Shown in pieces: positions 48,141 through 60,539 of a DNA stretch of 64,000 nucleotides. The position numbers and the translations under genes are program-made. Source of the DNA: Gordionus sp. m RMFG-2023. Lineage: Eukaryota > Nematomorpha > Gordioida > Chordodea > Parachordodidae. Location: positions 29,248,623 to 29,312,622 of the forward strand of contig NC_088779.1 of NCBI RefSeq assembly GCF_954871325.1. Direction: 5' to 3'. Every line of letters begins with the position of its first letter. The first letter of the stretch is position 1. The notes beneath the pieces were generated by a model, which was not told where the DNA came from, did no database searches, and saw only the letters and a program-made list of their open reading frames with translations.

Positions 48141-49689
48141 ATATAGACCAATATTTAAGTTTAATAAAAAAATTAACTTTTACATTGTGGAAAGTTCAAA
48201 TTTTGTTTATCGAACTTTGAATGTGCATTGCAGCAATCAATTTCCAAAATTTTATAATTAAATTTAGAAATGACAGATTTATTAAAATAAAAAGGGTTAT
48301 ATATCAGTATATTATTTATGAATTTTATTCAAGCTTTAGGAGAAGTTTTATAAAAAAATTTAATATTTCATATACCAAACAAAAAGCATTATAGTGTAAT
48401 ATGATAACGTATTGCAGTAGACCTTCTTTAGGCTGCTATATTACATTGCCATACCGCTAAATGTTTATTACCTATTAATAATAGACATTGTTGTAATAAT
48501 TCTTCAGATCTGGGTTTGTGACATACTGTCACTGTATTAATAGGTGACCAAAGGATATGAAACTATGGTCTTGCACTACATAATAATTTAAATCCAGATG
48601 GTGAACCTATGTAAGACAATATATGAATATTTATGCCAAAGTGGGTATCCATCACATTCCAAACAAATCTTATTGATTAAACCAATTTCCTCAAAATGAA
48701 TAAATAATTTTCTTCACAACTCATAGTTCACACCGCACTCAATACTAGTATATTAGGATATTTGGTCCGAAATTTGATTGTTTATAGGTCAAAAAATTGT
48801 TCTTTAAATCAAAAGAAAAAACAAAAAAATACAAAAAAGAAACTAGAAAATAAATATTAAAAATATCAATGCCAACAAATACTTAAAACAACCAAAATTG
48901 GGTGTCTTAGTTTAAAGGCTGTATATTCTAAGCTAAGCAGCATTTAAGTAGCAAGAAAATTGAACTAGGACACAGTCTCACCTTATTAAAACCAAACAAA
49001 CAATTTAATTGGAAATATTCCGGGGACACCTCATATGATTAGGAATACTATTCCTTTACTTTTTTTAGAAAAATATATATTTTATTTTGAAATATTTTAT
49101 TATATTTTCTTTAATTAATATATTTATATTTTAAAATTATATAATAAATAATAAAATCACTCCAATTTGTTACCAATACTCTTGGTGATTTTGGTGAGAA
49201 TTTCTAATTTTATCACATTCTTAGGGATTAATTTAAGGTAAATATGTGGCGATCATTATGACGCCTACTAAAGCTGGCAATTACGATGTATCACAATATT
49301 TGCATTGATATTCATAGTTACATGAGCAAAGTTAATAATTGTTATTATAATTAAACATTTTTTCTAAATTTTAATTTTATATAAATGGCGAATTTTATAT
49401 CAAATAGACTAAAAAATTCGATTAACCCAACCCCTTCCGAACTTTTATGAATTTTGTATATTGATTATATATATACTTAGAAATTTTTTTTTTACTTGTT
49501 ATAGAGCGAAAAAATGGTACATATTTGACAAAATGCTTAATGATAATTTTATAACATATCTCAAAAAATAATTAAGTTATAGCGATAATTTATATTTTAT
49601 TATACAGATTAATAATAGATTTTTAAAATGACATTATAAATGAACGTGATAAAAATATGATTAATACCAAAATCACAAAACCGGAAATG
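48141..49689. other. Mostly empty; weak coding-like patch
   Basis: Near 48,400-48,760 base composition rises and the minus strand has a short open run EIGLINKICLECDGYPLWHK. It could be a transposon or gene remnant, family not recognised. The rest is AT-rich with nothing seen. Confidence 0.35.
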
Positions 49690-51060
49690 GCCATAAAAAA
49701 TCCACTACTTTTTGAATATTTAAAAAAATACTATTATGGTAAAAGTCAGAATGAAACCTTCATATAGATTTTTTTATCCAATAAAATAGTTAGTGGAAAC
49801 TAGCTGCACTCCAGTCATTTAAAAATTATATCACATAACCTGTAGACAAATTTATTTAATTTTTAGTAGCCTCTCGTGCTGAATTATTTCTTCAAAGATT
49901 TATATATTTTTATACAAATTTATATTTTAACCTGAAATTCAAGCTTTAAAAAATATAGGGGATTTGCTCGCCATAATTATAAAATTTTATATTAGATCCT
50001 CTTTAATCAAGAATTTACAACTTTCATATCTAGCTGTCTAATCCATACATGCACATAATAAACGCTTTGTATGGATGGAATTCTTCTATTAAAACTTTCC
50101 AGAATGAACTTTTAAATACTAATACATTATTAATATTTCTAACTAAATAATTACACACCCTCCCACCTTCCAGAATATAATATTTAATAAATTGTTTGCT
50201 AGTCCAATTTAACCTCTCAATGATTAATAAATTGTAAATTTACACAAGCTAAGATAAATTTTTTTTAAACTTATCATATTAAGATATAAAATTTTATTAA
50301 TGTATTATTTGTTTATGTCCAAACAATTTATTTTTAAACTTATTATTATAATAAGATAAAAAATTTTATTTATGTATTATTTGTTTATGTCTAAACAATA
50401 TATTTTTACCTTTTTAACATATTAATAGACTAACAAAGGGTTTATTTTAATTTAAAGTATAAAAAAACATGATAAAATAATTGCAACAAAAATTATAAAG
50501 GGAAAATAAAAAAAATATTTAAAAAAAAGATCCTTAGATTTTTATGAGACCCGATCAAAGGAGTGGAATGAATCTATAAAAAAGAACATTTTAATTATGC
50601 CATATAATGGCTACCTCATTCCTTGGTTTTCATATTAGTGCTAATTAATTTTCTTTAAATTCTTATATTATTTATAATTATGCAACTATTTAATACTTTT
50701 CAACAAATAATAAGTTTAGATTTAACAAAGATTGTCAGAAAAACTAAAATAACACAAGTTAACATATAGAGATATGACTATACAGAATTCATTAGACTCT
50801 ATAAAACAGCAAAATTTTTAGGCCAATCCAGATTTGAATTTAGTTGGCGCCCTTGACATTTCTAAATTTGTATAAGTCCAGGGTCGTCAATTTTTTTTCT
50901 TAAGTTTCTTTTGTAATATTGCAAAATACTTTTACCTTAAAATACTAAGATAGTGATACTACATTTTCTCTACTGTACACTCGAAGTGATAATTTATGCC
51001 TGAACCTAAACGTTTTACGAATAATCACTAAATTTAAATTCATAATTATAGATTTATAAA
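49690..51060 (+). repeat. 1.35-kb direct repeat, copy 1
   Basis: Aligns with 52,555-53,890 (for example ATGGTAAAAGTCAGAATGA, ATTAGATCCTCTTT, TAAACGTTTTACGAATAATC). It contains CTATAAAAAAG (50,574) and an ATG at 50,607 (MATSFLGFHIS, soon stopped). Confidence 0.85.
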
Positions 51061-52554
51061 TAACGATATCTACAAATTACCTAATAAACATTATATCATA
51101 ATTTTAAATTCGCACGAAGACAAAGAATCTATTAGAACCATATTAAACATTTGGTCAATTATGGGCCTAGGATTACTAAATTCATTAAAAGGTTTATTTA
51201 TATAATTTGTAGATTTAAAAATTATTATCTACTAAATAAAGCAAAATTAAATACCCTGGTTGTGTCCGGGAATACCCTGGGCTTAGAGCTAATTCGGGCA
51301 AAATATTATTTTCCTTAAATTCTTTCGGAGAAAATATAATACTTGAGGCAAAATATATTTAGCAAAATAAAATTACAGCCCAATAATTTGGCTTCCCACT
51401 TATAGAGTTAATTTTGGGAAGAGTCTTGATTTCACATTTTTATGGTACAGATTTTTTGTCTATATATTAAAATAAAAATTTTAACCTTCTGGCCTATTTA
51501 ATTTTAAAATGAAATTAAGAGGTAAATCAAATCTCTTAAAAATCAATATTGCAATAATTCTACAATAGCAACAAAGATAGTGATTCAACAATGGAAAGTA
51601 ATTTCACAGCTTTTTAACCCACTTCTTTAAAATCTAGAAATATATCATATGGCGAAATACGCAATAATTTTAAGGATTTAGGGTTTGTTCTAGCATTAAA
51701 CCTAAAATATAGACAAATAAAAAAGAAATAGTTTAATAAATAATTATCATAGTAGCAAATCATTTAATCAATAAAATTATTTCAAAAATATATGTATAGC
51801 CTTTTTTTATGTATTATTTAAAAAATTTGAATATAATGGGTTTTATATTTTCTTGTTTATGTTTTTTTTTTCAATTGACCTATTTACTTATATATTTTTT
51901 ATAATATAATATTACTTGCCCTCCTCCATGCCAATTTAATGTATAAATTATGTAATATTTATATTATATTTTTATGAATCTTTAATTTAATTTATTACTT
52001 TGCCCCACCTACCATTTTTATAATAAATTTTTATAATGATAATTTTTAATTATAATTTTTTTTTTCCGGTTATGGGTTACTTTATTTGACCATTTACTGA
52101 TATGATATGTTGACAAAATGTAGTAGCAAATAATTAATTTTTTTAGTAAAATAAATAAAGGTGAAAAATGTAGAAATACTTCAAATAAATTTAAGTAAAT
52201 TCTATATGCTTAGTGTGTGTGTTGAGGATATTTTATCTTTGATTATTTATATTTCACACATTCAAATGTAAATTAATTTTATTTTATATGACCAATTTTG
52301 TTTCTTGTCTTAAGGAGGATGTTGGTATTTAATTAATTATTTGGACTTTTGGTATCAAATTTTTCAATTGGATTTTTTATTATGAATTTTAGCTTATAAT
52401 TTTATAAATACTTTAATTTATCACGCTGATTTTCTGCAATATTAATAATTTATTTAATATATTATATAATTTTAATATTTTTTGATTGCGCTAATTAATT
52501 TTAATTATATTTTTTAATAAAAGAGTAAAAATTTTATAAGGCTTTTAATTATTT
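51061..52554. other. No gene seen between the 1.35-kb repeats
   Basis: AT-rich with a short GC-richer patch at 51,255-51,300 (CCCTGGTTGTGTCCGGGAAT) that may be a MITE end. No coding sequence recognised. Confidence 0.55.
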
Positions 52555-53492
52555 ATTATAAAAAAGTCCACTACTATTTGAATATTTTTAAAAATGCTCT
52601 TATGGTAAAAGTCAGAATGAGACGTGCATATAGATTTTTTTATCCAATATATTAATTAGTGGGGATTAGCTACAACTCAGACATTTAAAATTTCTATCAC
52701 AATATAATCTGTCGATAAATTGATTTAATTTTTAGTAGGCTCCTGCTGAATTATTTCTGCAAAGATTTATGAATTTTTTTCCAAGTTTATAATATTTTAA
52801 CCTGAAATTCAAGCTATAAATAATTTAGGGATTTTCTGTGACATAAATATAAAATTTTATATTAGATCCTCTTTCAATCAAGAATTCACTTTCATACAGT
52901 CTACTCTATACATGCAAATAATAAACGCTCTCATTAGATGGAATTCTTCTATTAAAACTCTCCAAAATGAACTCTTAAATAGATTTAAATAATAAAATCA
53001 AAAAATTATTATCTAAATAATTACACAACCTACGACCTTTCATATAAGGGGCAAAATAAGTGAGAGTTTATTCCTTGTATCGAGGTTTAGAAATAGTCAT
53101 ATTTAATCTCTGTAAAATTTTATTTAATATTTAATCTTCAAAAATTTTAAATGTTTAATAAATTTAAGGTTAACTTACTCATGTTTACTAGTCCAATTTA
53201 ACCTCTCAATGATTAATAAATTGTAAATTGGTATACAAGCTAAGATAAAAATTTTTTAAACTTATTATTATATTAAGATATAAAATTTTATTCATGTATT
53301 ATTTGTTTATGTCTAGAGAATATATTTTAACATATTAATAGACTAACAAAAATGCAGCTTAATATTAATTCAAAGTATAAAAAAACAATAAAAAATTGCA
53401 ATAAAAATTATAAAGGGAAAATAAAAAAAATTAAAAAAAAATATCCTTAGATTTTTACATATGAGACCCGATTAAAAGAGGGGATTGAATCT

Positions 53493-53501
53493 ATATAAAA
53501 G
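53493..53501 (+). promoter_or_regulatory. TATA box candidate
   Basis: TATATAAAAG lies about 30 bp before an ATG at 53,524. The equivalent site in the other repeat copy is TATAAAAAAG at 50,575. Conservation in both copies makes a core promoter plausible, though such strings arise easily in AT-rich DNA. Confidence 0.35.
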
Positions 53502-53523
53502 AACATTTTAATCATCTCATATA

Positions 53524-53574
53524 ATGGCTACCTCCTTGGTTATCATATTAGTCCTATGTTTATATTATTTATAA
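53524..53574 (+). CDS. Signal-peptide-like start, possibly a first exon
   Basis: ATG opens MATSLVIILVLCLYYL and then a stop. The leader is strongly hydrophobic. It sits about 30 bp after a TATA box, as a first exon would, but no good donor was found. The sister copy at 50,607 shares MATS and then diverges in frame. No downstream exon was recognised, so it may be a remnant. Confidence 0.25.
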   Translation: MATSLVIILVLCLYYL

Positions 53575-53686
53575 TTATGCAACTATTTTATACTTTTCAA
53601 TAAATAATAATTATCATTCTAACAAATATTTTTTTAAAACTAAAATAACACAAGTTATCATTAAACTCTAAAAACAGCAAATTTTT

Positions 53687-53713
53687 ATGTTGGCGCCCAC
53701 TGGGCGCCAACAT
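53687..53713. other. Perfect 27-bp hairpin, GC-rich
   Basis: Arms of 13 bp (ATGTTGGCGCCCA and its exact complement) around a single C. It stands out in AT-rich DNA. The sister repeat has only one half (GTTGGCGCCC at 50,843). It is not followed by a T-run that would suggest a terminator. Confidence 0.8.
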
Positions 53714-54647
53714 CAGTCCAGGCCCGGTTTCAATATTTTTTCTTAATATTCCCTGTGTAATATTGCAAAATACTTTTACCTAAAAATACTAAGGGTAGTG
53801 ATACTACATTTTTTACTGTAGAATCACTATCGAAATGATAATTTATGACTGAACCTAAACGTTTTACGAATAATCACTAAAATAATATTTGAAAAATTTA
53901 TTTATTAAATAATATTAATTAATTTATAAATGTGTTTTCAGGTCAAAATTAAAATATTTTTGCATGATATATATTAGGTGGTACTAAATAGTTATAAATT
54001 TAAAACACTTAAGAAATAAAATTGACTTATAAAAAAGTTAGAACCACGCTGTAGTATTTTTAGAAGATTTCGTAATCTTAGTCATGCTTGAATATAATTT
54101 ATTAGCCTAATGGCTGGTCGTATCCATTAAATTATGCTTAAATTTATCATATTAATGATAAAAATTTATTAGCTAATTGAAGTGATATTATTTGCTTTAT
54201 AATATTTTATTATCTTTAATGTATGTTTGTATATTGCCGCAGAAGAGTATAAATATTAAAATTTTCGATAATTGTAAAGTTAATTTATTTTCTTGATGAT
54301 ATGGTATATTATTAACATATTATTTTTCTCTTGAAACATACTATATAAATGATTATATAATAATCATTATATACAATTTTTTACTTTCAAAATTTTGTTA
54401 TTGGATTTTACAATTGTTTGATTTAATAAGTACTTCAGATATCCTTATTCTGGGCTAATTCCTTCTAGTATAATAGATTTTAATAAATTCTATATGATAA
54501 TGCAATAGGATTAAGCAAAAATAAAATAAATCTTTATAGATCCTAAGGGTACTGAAAAAGCGTAATTTATTTTGCACACATATCCTGTATCTGAAAGTGT
54601 CAGGTTACTAAAAGATTCAGGAAAAATTTTTGAAATGATTTTAAGTA

Positions 54648-56379
54648 AGGAAGACTGATGTAAAGTCGAACCGATTTTTATAAAAATTGACTATGAATCC
54701 TGATTTTATTTAGATAATATAAAAAATAATATATGATTAGATACATAAAACTATACTCTATATAGGTGCTCAATAAAATATTTTAAAATTTATTTTTTGT
54801 AAAAGTGGGAATTCTGTCCAATAAGTCCCAATAGCAGAGTGAGGCAAACCACTTCATTTTAGGCCTTATTAGAAATGCATTTTTATTTATTAATAATGAA
54901 ACGTGTAGAATAATTTTATTGTTTTAAAGTTTAAAATATCATAATACTTATAAATTGAATCTAATTATATATAAAAATTGAAAACTTAATTTTGGTAAAT
55001 TTAGTAAATATTTTGGGCATAAAAATATAAGGACTTAAGGAGAGATTATGATTACTTAATATAAATCCTAAATACCAATCATAAACAGCCATGAAAGTGC
55101 CTTTTAAGATTTTGAAATTTTTTTCATTATTAACTGCCATAATTGGCATGTATGGTTTAACGAGCCACGCTAGCTCTAAATTGACAACTCATGATTGAAA
55201 TAATATCTAGATATACGAAATAATCACAAAACTTTCCTAAATTAGAGAAGAGTGTTTAAACTTTGCCATTTCAATTTACATATGAATGATTATATATTTT
55301 AATAAAAATTAAAATTCTGTCATGTAAAAATCTTTTAAAAATTTCAACATAATTTTATAATAGTTGATTTCCTTATTTCAAGTCTTTCACCTATGAGTAG
55401 GTGTCCACATTCATTAAACTTATCAAGGAGGGGGATATGAATTTTAAGATGTATTCCATCTAGCCTTTTTAAGCTTGAATTGGAGAATCACGAACACAGC
55501 TATGCTCTATGTAACACGCTCAACATTCTTTTTTCATTACCATATAAATGCAGCAAATGTTATAATGATGATGACAATATGGTGCTTCATTCTTTACATT
55601 GCAATCATAATCCCGGTCGGCAAACCCGGCACTCGAGATAAAATCATATTATATCTCTTGCACTTAGTTAAGCTGGTTTTCCTACCCGAAGCCTTCTGGT
55701 CCTATCCCGATGGTGGGCGTCCTGATAGAGCATCAATTCCATGGTTACAAGGATTTGTTTGGACACGAACTCCCCTTCCAATTTTAGGAAGGACGCTTTG
55801 AAAGCTCAGAATTTTATGATCACCACAGCGCTGATTCTTCCAATTATATATTCATACTAATCATCTACACTTCAATATAGTGATTTAACTAAAACGTTTT
55901 TTTAAATATGTTGGCCCCTAATCAGGAAAGAATCAGCCTCGCGAAGGTTTTAACTTAAGGCAAAGGATCGCAATAACTTTCTTAAGGCTAATTATGTTTG
56001 CTTTATCAATTCAATCTAGCGTGATGATTAGAGGAAGAGAATTTTGATAATTGTGCTGGTTTCGCTTTTATTTATTTATTATTTTATATTATTTTATTAT
56101 TTATGCTCAATATTGTCTTTTTATGATTTTTTTCTATCGTTTACTAACTATTTAATTCATTATTATAATTGTATTTTATTTGACATGTTTTTAATGTGTC
56201 TCAAAATACTAAATATCTTCTAAAATATTTAAATATTTAATTATTTCAAAAATTTTTTTGTCAATAGATGTGAACTAATAAATACTATAATTGGATAAAT
56301 TTTAACCTTCTAGTGTATTTAATTATAAAAGATTAAATGGTTTGTCAAGTCTCGGGGTTTACCTAACCCCAGTCCCCCT
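54648..56379 (-). mobile_element. TA-flanked DNA transposon, long copy with extra middle
   Basis: This is the same element in reverse. 54,648-55,370 matches 28,430-29,146, and about 56,215-56,379 matches 28,290-28,440. It has the same diverged ends, flanked by TA. Between them lie about 840 bp that the short copy lacks, including GC-richer coding-like sequence (55,448-55,801 and 55,915-56,045). The short copy could be an internal deletion of this form, or this copy could carry captured DNA. Confidence 0.75.
55448..55801 (+). CDS. Unrecognised membrane-protein-like open frame inside a transposon
   Basis: This is an open frame of about 117 codons in DNA clearly richer in G+C than its surroundings. 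It reads VFHLAFLSLNWRITN, then FFFHYHINAANVIMMMTIWC leading into a hydrophobic stretch, then PVGKPGTRDK, a second hydrophobic stretch (ILYLLHLVKLVFLPEAF), then SYPDGGRPDRASIPWLQGF and a stop. The order Tyr/Arg-rich lead, hydrophobic segment, P..G...R linker, hydrophobic segment ending near a proline faintly recalls M1-M2 of Cys-loop ligand-gated channels. That is a guess. Other frames are also partly open here: LKAQNFMITTALILPIIYSY follows in another forward frame, and the minus strand has VLPKIGRGVRVQTNP. The coding strand is therefore not certain. There is no clear start codon (first ATG is internal). It may be a captured or decayed gene piece. Confidence 0.3.
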   Translation, partial: DVFHLAFLSLNWRITNTAMLYVTRSTFFFHYHINAANVIMMMTIWCFILYIAIIIPVGKPGTRDKIILYLLHLVKLVFLPEAFWSYPDGGRPDRASIPWLQGFVWTRTPLPILGRTL

Positions 56380-56429
56380 TACCCCCTAATAACGTTTTTA
56401 AAATGATTTAGGGTTTGCATATTCCCATC

Positions 56430-56651
56430 TAGTGTTGTTAAACGGCTCTATTTGAGCAGATTTTTAAAAACGTTTAACTCAATAATTTATCCAATAAAAA
56501 TAATATAAGATTGAAGATTTTGCTCGTATATGGCATAAAGGTTTTAGATATTTATTAGCAAAATCTCAAGATTTTGGCAATATTTTTCTGTCTAAAATCT
56601 TGAGTTAGCCGTTAATAAAATATCGGCTCAAATGGAGACATTTAACAATAT
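56430..56651. mobile_element. TAGTGTTG-type MITE
   Basis: The left end is TAGTGTTGTTAAACGGCTC. The right end contains CGGCTCAAATGGAGACATTTAACAATA, the mirror image. A TSD was not found. It lies just after the TA-flanked transposon ending at 56,379. Confidence 0.65.
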
Positions 56652-58083
56652 ACTGGAGTCGCACCTGTGCCATGAAAGTTTAACATACCGATTTAATTTA
56701 ATATTTTTCCCATAAATTCAACACGATTTTAATTTTTAGATATTTCATAACTCACTTTGAAGGTAATTTGAGTTAGTAAAAAATAATAATAAGCTGTATA
56801 AACCTTAGTATTTATTAAATTATTTACAGACAAAGGTGAATATGTTTTTTTTCTAAAAATAAAATGCTAAAAATTTATTTGTTGTTAAAACAAATTAATA
56901 AAATTATGCTATTTTTATAATGAACTTTCAAAAAAGAGCTGGCCAAAATGAATTTATATTATTTAGAAAATATTGATTTAAAATAAGAGGGGAGTAGAGG
57001 AGGACTGACGTCCCCTTAAAATTGCCCAACCCATCATTCTTAAATATTAGTTGTTTTGAACATTATTTTATCAAGAATACTTATATCATCGCTCTTAGCT
57101 AGTATTTTTTAAGGATGAATCTAGCTGAGAAACATGTATCAAAGGGAATACGATTGATATAATTAAAAGTATTTATTTTTGAAACTGAGGCAAAAAAGAT
57201 ATTTTTCCCTTAATAATTTTATTATAATCATTTTATATACACTCATCTGAAGATCAGATATATTAAGTTTTATTAACATTTAATTAAATGGTTCTGGACG
57301 TTAAAGTTTAAGGAATTTAGGAGAGTTAGTTAATATTATAATAAAAATTTTAAATATAATTACAAAAAAATTTAATAAGCAAAGGCACTAGTTTTACATT
57401 AATTAATTAAAATTTTTTTCAATTTCCTGCACTATTATATTTTCTGCTAATTTAAAATAAAAATAAAAAAAATTTCTCCCAAATTCAGATAAGCACACCA
57501 GACGTTTAGATTACTAATCCAATATCAATGTGAACTATATGCACTATTCAAAAAAATATTTGTTTAATTTACTATAGATGATGATAATCAGATTGGTTAT
57601 CTGCAAACTTAGTATATTATTACCATTATCAGGGTATTATATACAGGGACATCGTTAGATTATTACAATGGTGATGCTAAAATGTAATAATTTATTATTA
57701 TTTGTTAAATTTTCTTTATTAATAGCTAAAAATAAAAGAAAGAAATTATAAAACATTTATGAATTTCTAAAATTAATAAGTTTTCTAATATTAGGGTTTA
57801 AAATGTTCTTAATAATTTATATTATTTTTAAAAGTTATAATTAACTTTTAAATATATATTAAATGATATAATTAATCAAAGCTAAAGTGTTATTAATAGA
57901 TGATAATAGGTAAATTAAAATATTTTGCCAGTCTGACCAATTTATTTATAGAAATTTTTGAACTGTAGGTTTATAAATATTGTTAAATTTAATAATAATT
58001 TTATTATTAAATTATAATCTAATATAAAACTTTTATAGTTAAATATTAATAGTTATATTTTTTAGTCTTTATTTTAAAAGACA
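56652..58083. other. Upstream region of the TGF-beta-like gene, nothing recognised
   Basis: AT-rich, no open frame of note. TTTTTAGTCTTTATTTT just before the ATG at 58,084 could hold the promoter or a splice acceptor of an upstream leader exon, but nothing decides this. Confidence 0.5.
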
Positions 58084-59259
58084 ATGAATTTATTTGGTTT
58101 TAAATTGCTCTTGATATCAACCCTATTTTTAGGCTTGCTACATTTTACAGGATCCAATACAAATAATTTTTCCTCTACTAATCAAGGTAAATTATGCATA
58201 TTTATAAAACCCATTGTACCAAAAATTTTCCTAAATAAAACAATTCTAATCATTTTTTATTTGTTACTGATAATCGTTTAATAAATTAAATACAGATATC
58301 CTTAAACTTGGAAGGTTTCATGATCGAAATTCAAGAAACACTTTATTTTCCTTTTTAAAATATTTTCCGGCCTTTCAAAGAAGCTTAGGATACCCTGAGA
58401 CAAGTAGCATAATTTTGTTGATATGTTTTACTCTTAAAAAAAATGATTATTTAAAATAAACAGTAGTATATGTTTAAATCATTGTTTTATAAAAATTATT
58501 TAGGGAATAATATAGTATGGAATAATGTAATATAGAATAATATAGATAAGTATGGAATGTGAATAGGAAAAAAATAAATTGCATATAGTTTGAAATATTT
58601 GATGAAAATTTATATATTATTATTAATATTTATTTCGAAATTCAAGAAAAGAAAAAACGAAAGGGGATCCGGTGGATACTGTGAGATTTAATATAACTCC
58701 TTACGATAAAAAAGATACAACAAATTCTCTAGCATCTGATTTTGATTTAGAACCTTATTCTTTGAATCAATTTTATGCCTATAAAGCAGATGTCCTACCA
58801 ACTTGCAGGTTGCAACAGATTAAGATAACCTGGATTAGAGAAATTCTACCCGATTTACTATTTCCTAATCCTCTTTTTATCAATATATGCATGGGTAATA
58901 TACTCCTTTTATATATATATTATACATTACTAGTTACCAAAATATAAAATAAATTTATTGACATTTTTTATTTATTGCTTTATATATATCCTTTCAAAGG
59001 ATCATGCGACGTGGGATACTTCAATACTTTGACAAAGATGTTTAATTTTCATGGTCATCTGGTTCAAGGGGAATTTATAAAATATCAAACTCTTTCGGAA
59101 ACGAATAAGAAGAAAATTAAAATGGATTCGATTCCAAGTGTGTGCTGCACTGCAGTCGAATTCTCTTCCTTCGATACAATGTGGCGGGATAGTAATGATA
59201 CAAATGTGTTTAAGGTTAAAATGGTTAACGCTTCGGCGACTAAATGCGCTTGTCAATGA
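58084..59259 (+). CDS. TGF-beta superfamily ligand, four exons
   Basis: This gene encodes a secreted growth factor that would act outside the cell as a cystine-knot dimer on receptor serine/threonine kinases. Proposed exons are 58084-58186, 58296-58403, 58652-58894 (start could be 58664) and 59000-59259. All introns are phase 1 with GT...AG ends, giving about 237 codons. Exon 1 is a signal peptide (MNLFGFKLLLISTLFLGLL). Exons 3-4 carry the mature domain with all seven family cysteines: C1 in PTCRLQQ, 27 residues to CMGSC (the CxGxC motif, assembled exactly across intron 3), 45 residues to the CC pair, 32 residues to CACQ and stop. A one-residue tail after the last cysteine is typical. The C3-C4 spacing is longer than usual (roughly 28-35). 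The prodomain is very short, and a basic stretch at the start of exon 3 could be the processing site. Subfamily is not assigned. The cysteine pattern is seen; the exon joins are inferred. Confidence 0.82.
58187..58295 (+). other. intron 1 of the TGF-beta-like gene
   Basis: The donor reads CAAG/GTAAAT and the acceptor AATACAG. The intron is 109 nt and phase 1. Joining here gives a 108-nt (36-codon) open exon 2 that continues the frame without a stop. This supports the model, but no transcript is available. Confidence 0.6.
58895..58999 (+). other. intron 3 of the TGF-beta-like gene
   Basis: The donor is G/GTAATA after codon ATG and the acceptor is TTTCAAAG. The intron is 105 nt and phase 1. 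Splicing restores the glycine and serine of the CMGSC cystine-knot motif. This is the strongest evidence that the junction is right. Confidence 0.75.
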
Positions 59260-60539
59260 ATTTAAAAATCAATTTTGGGAACTAATTTTATACATTATTA
59301 TTTTATATTAATTTTGCATGTTATTTTATAGTTATTAAAAAAAGTGAAAATCAAAATAAACCATGTATGTAAGCGCCTAATTATATTTTTGACCTATAAA
59401 TTAGTGTATATGAATTTGAAATAATATTTTAAAGAATTTTTTTTAAAATAATTCTTGAAAAATAAAGTAATTAAGATGGGTAATTTATAAAAAAGAGGAA
59501 AGAAAAAATAAGGTAATGGGAGAGGGGCAGCCATTTTGAATGGGAAAAAACTCTTCTCATGCCTTTTCTCGTTGGTTTAAAACTAGGCGAAATTAACATG
59601 ATTTGGTCTGACACAAACATTACATAAGTTTAGGCTAAGATTATATTAAATTCATATATGTTGCAAAATATTATATAGCAGAAATGGTTATTTTGCTACA
59701 AATAGAGAATTTTAAATAAAATTATAAATAAGTCTACTCCAACTTAAAAGTATTCATCAACATTTTTTTAAATACTATTTAAAACTTTTAACTTTATGTT
59801 ATACCTATATACTTAATACATATTATCTCAAGAAATAACGCTAATTATATATTTTATAAATATAAATAAGACTTTATGCAAGTTAAAGAAGATTTAGAAC
59901 TGCGTTCATTTCCAGACAGTTGAAAGGCTTAAATTTTTAATTACTTATGAAAGTTAAAACTGCTGACGCTAGCCAGGAAATTCCTACATAAAAATTAAAG
60001 GTAAAAATAGTGATGGGCCTAGTAATTCTCTCATTTTAAATTTGATTAGTAACATAAGAAAACAACTTCGAAAATAGCAAAGAAGTTTGGGTTTATTTGG
60101 AACTTCAACATACATTGATTTAACCTTTCAATCCTAATATCGCTCAATAGAAGATTATGTTTTCTTACAAATCCTATTTTTATCTCTTCTATTTAATATT
60201 TCATTTTCCTACTTCTAATTATTAGCATCATCCTCTTTCCTCTTCTATATTTTCCACGCTTAAATTATGAATTTTCACTAATTTTGTATTAAGGGAGACA
60301 AGGGATAATCGGCACAGGCCTGTCAGTTACATAGAATTTTAAAGCTAATAATATTTAGACAAATTTCATTTGTATAATTGTTGTAATATTATAACATTAT
60401 TTAACTTTGTTGATTATTTTTGTAGTGTAATATAGAAATAAAAGTCAATTAATAATTCTTGCAATTGTTAGTAGTAATAAAAATATCAATTAATAATTCT
60501 TGCAATTCTTTTTCTTTTATTTCATATCTAAATAATATT
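59260..60539. other. Downstream of the TGF-beta-like gene, nothing recognised
   Basis: AT-rich intergenic DNA. Several AATAAA strings (for example near 59,461) could serve polyadenylation. A patch at 59,520-59,600 (GAGAGGGGCAGCCATTTTGA) is richer in G+C without an open frame. Confidence 0.5.

Larger units (their letters stand above)
52555..53890 (+). repeat. 1.35-kb direct repeat, copy 2
   Basis: Second copy, about 2.87 kb downstream of the first. It contains the better TATA box and start codon and a perfect hairpin absent from copy 1. Confidence 0.85.

Noticed and set aside
55920-56000. Resemblance of GGAAAGAATCAGCC...TTTCTTAAGG to ribosomal RNA
   Set aside because: Only short similar strings; order and spacing do not fit large-subunit rRNA.
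59002-59256. 84-codon minus-strand frame
   Set aside because: It lies opposite exon 4 of the TGF-beta-like gene, whose cysteine pattern settles the strand.
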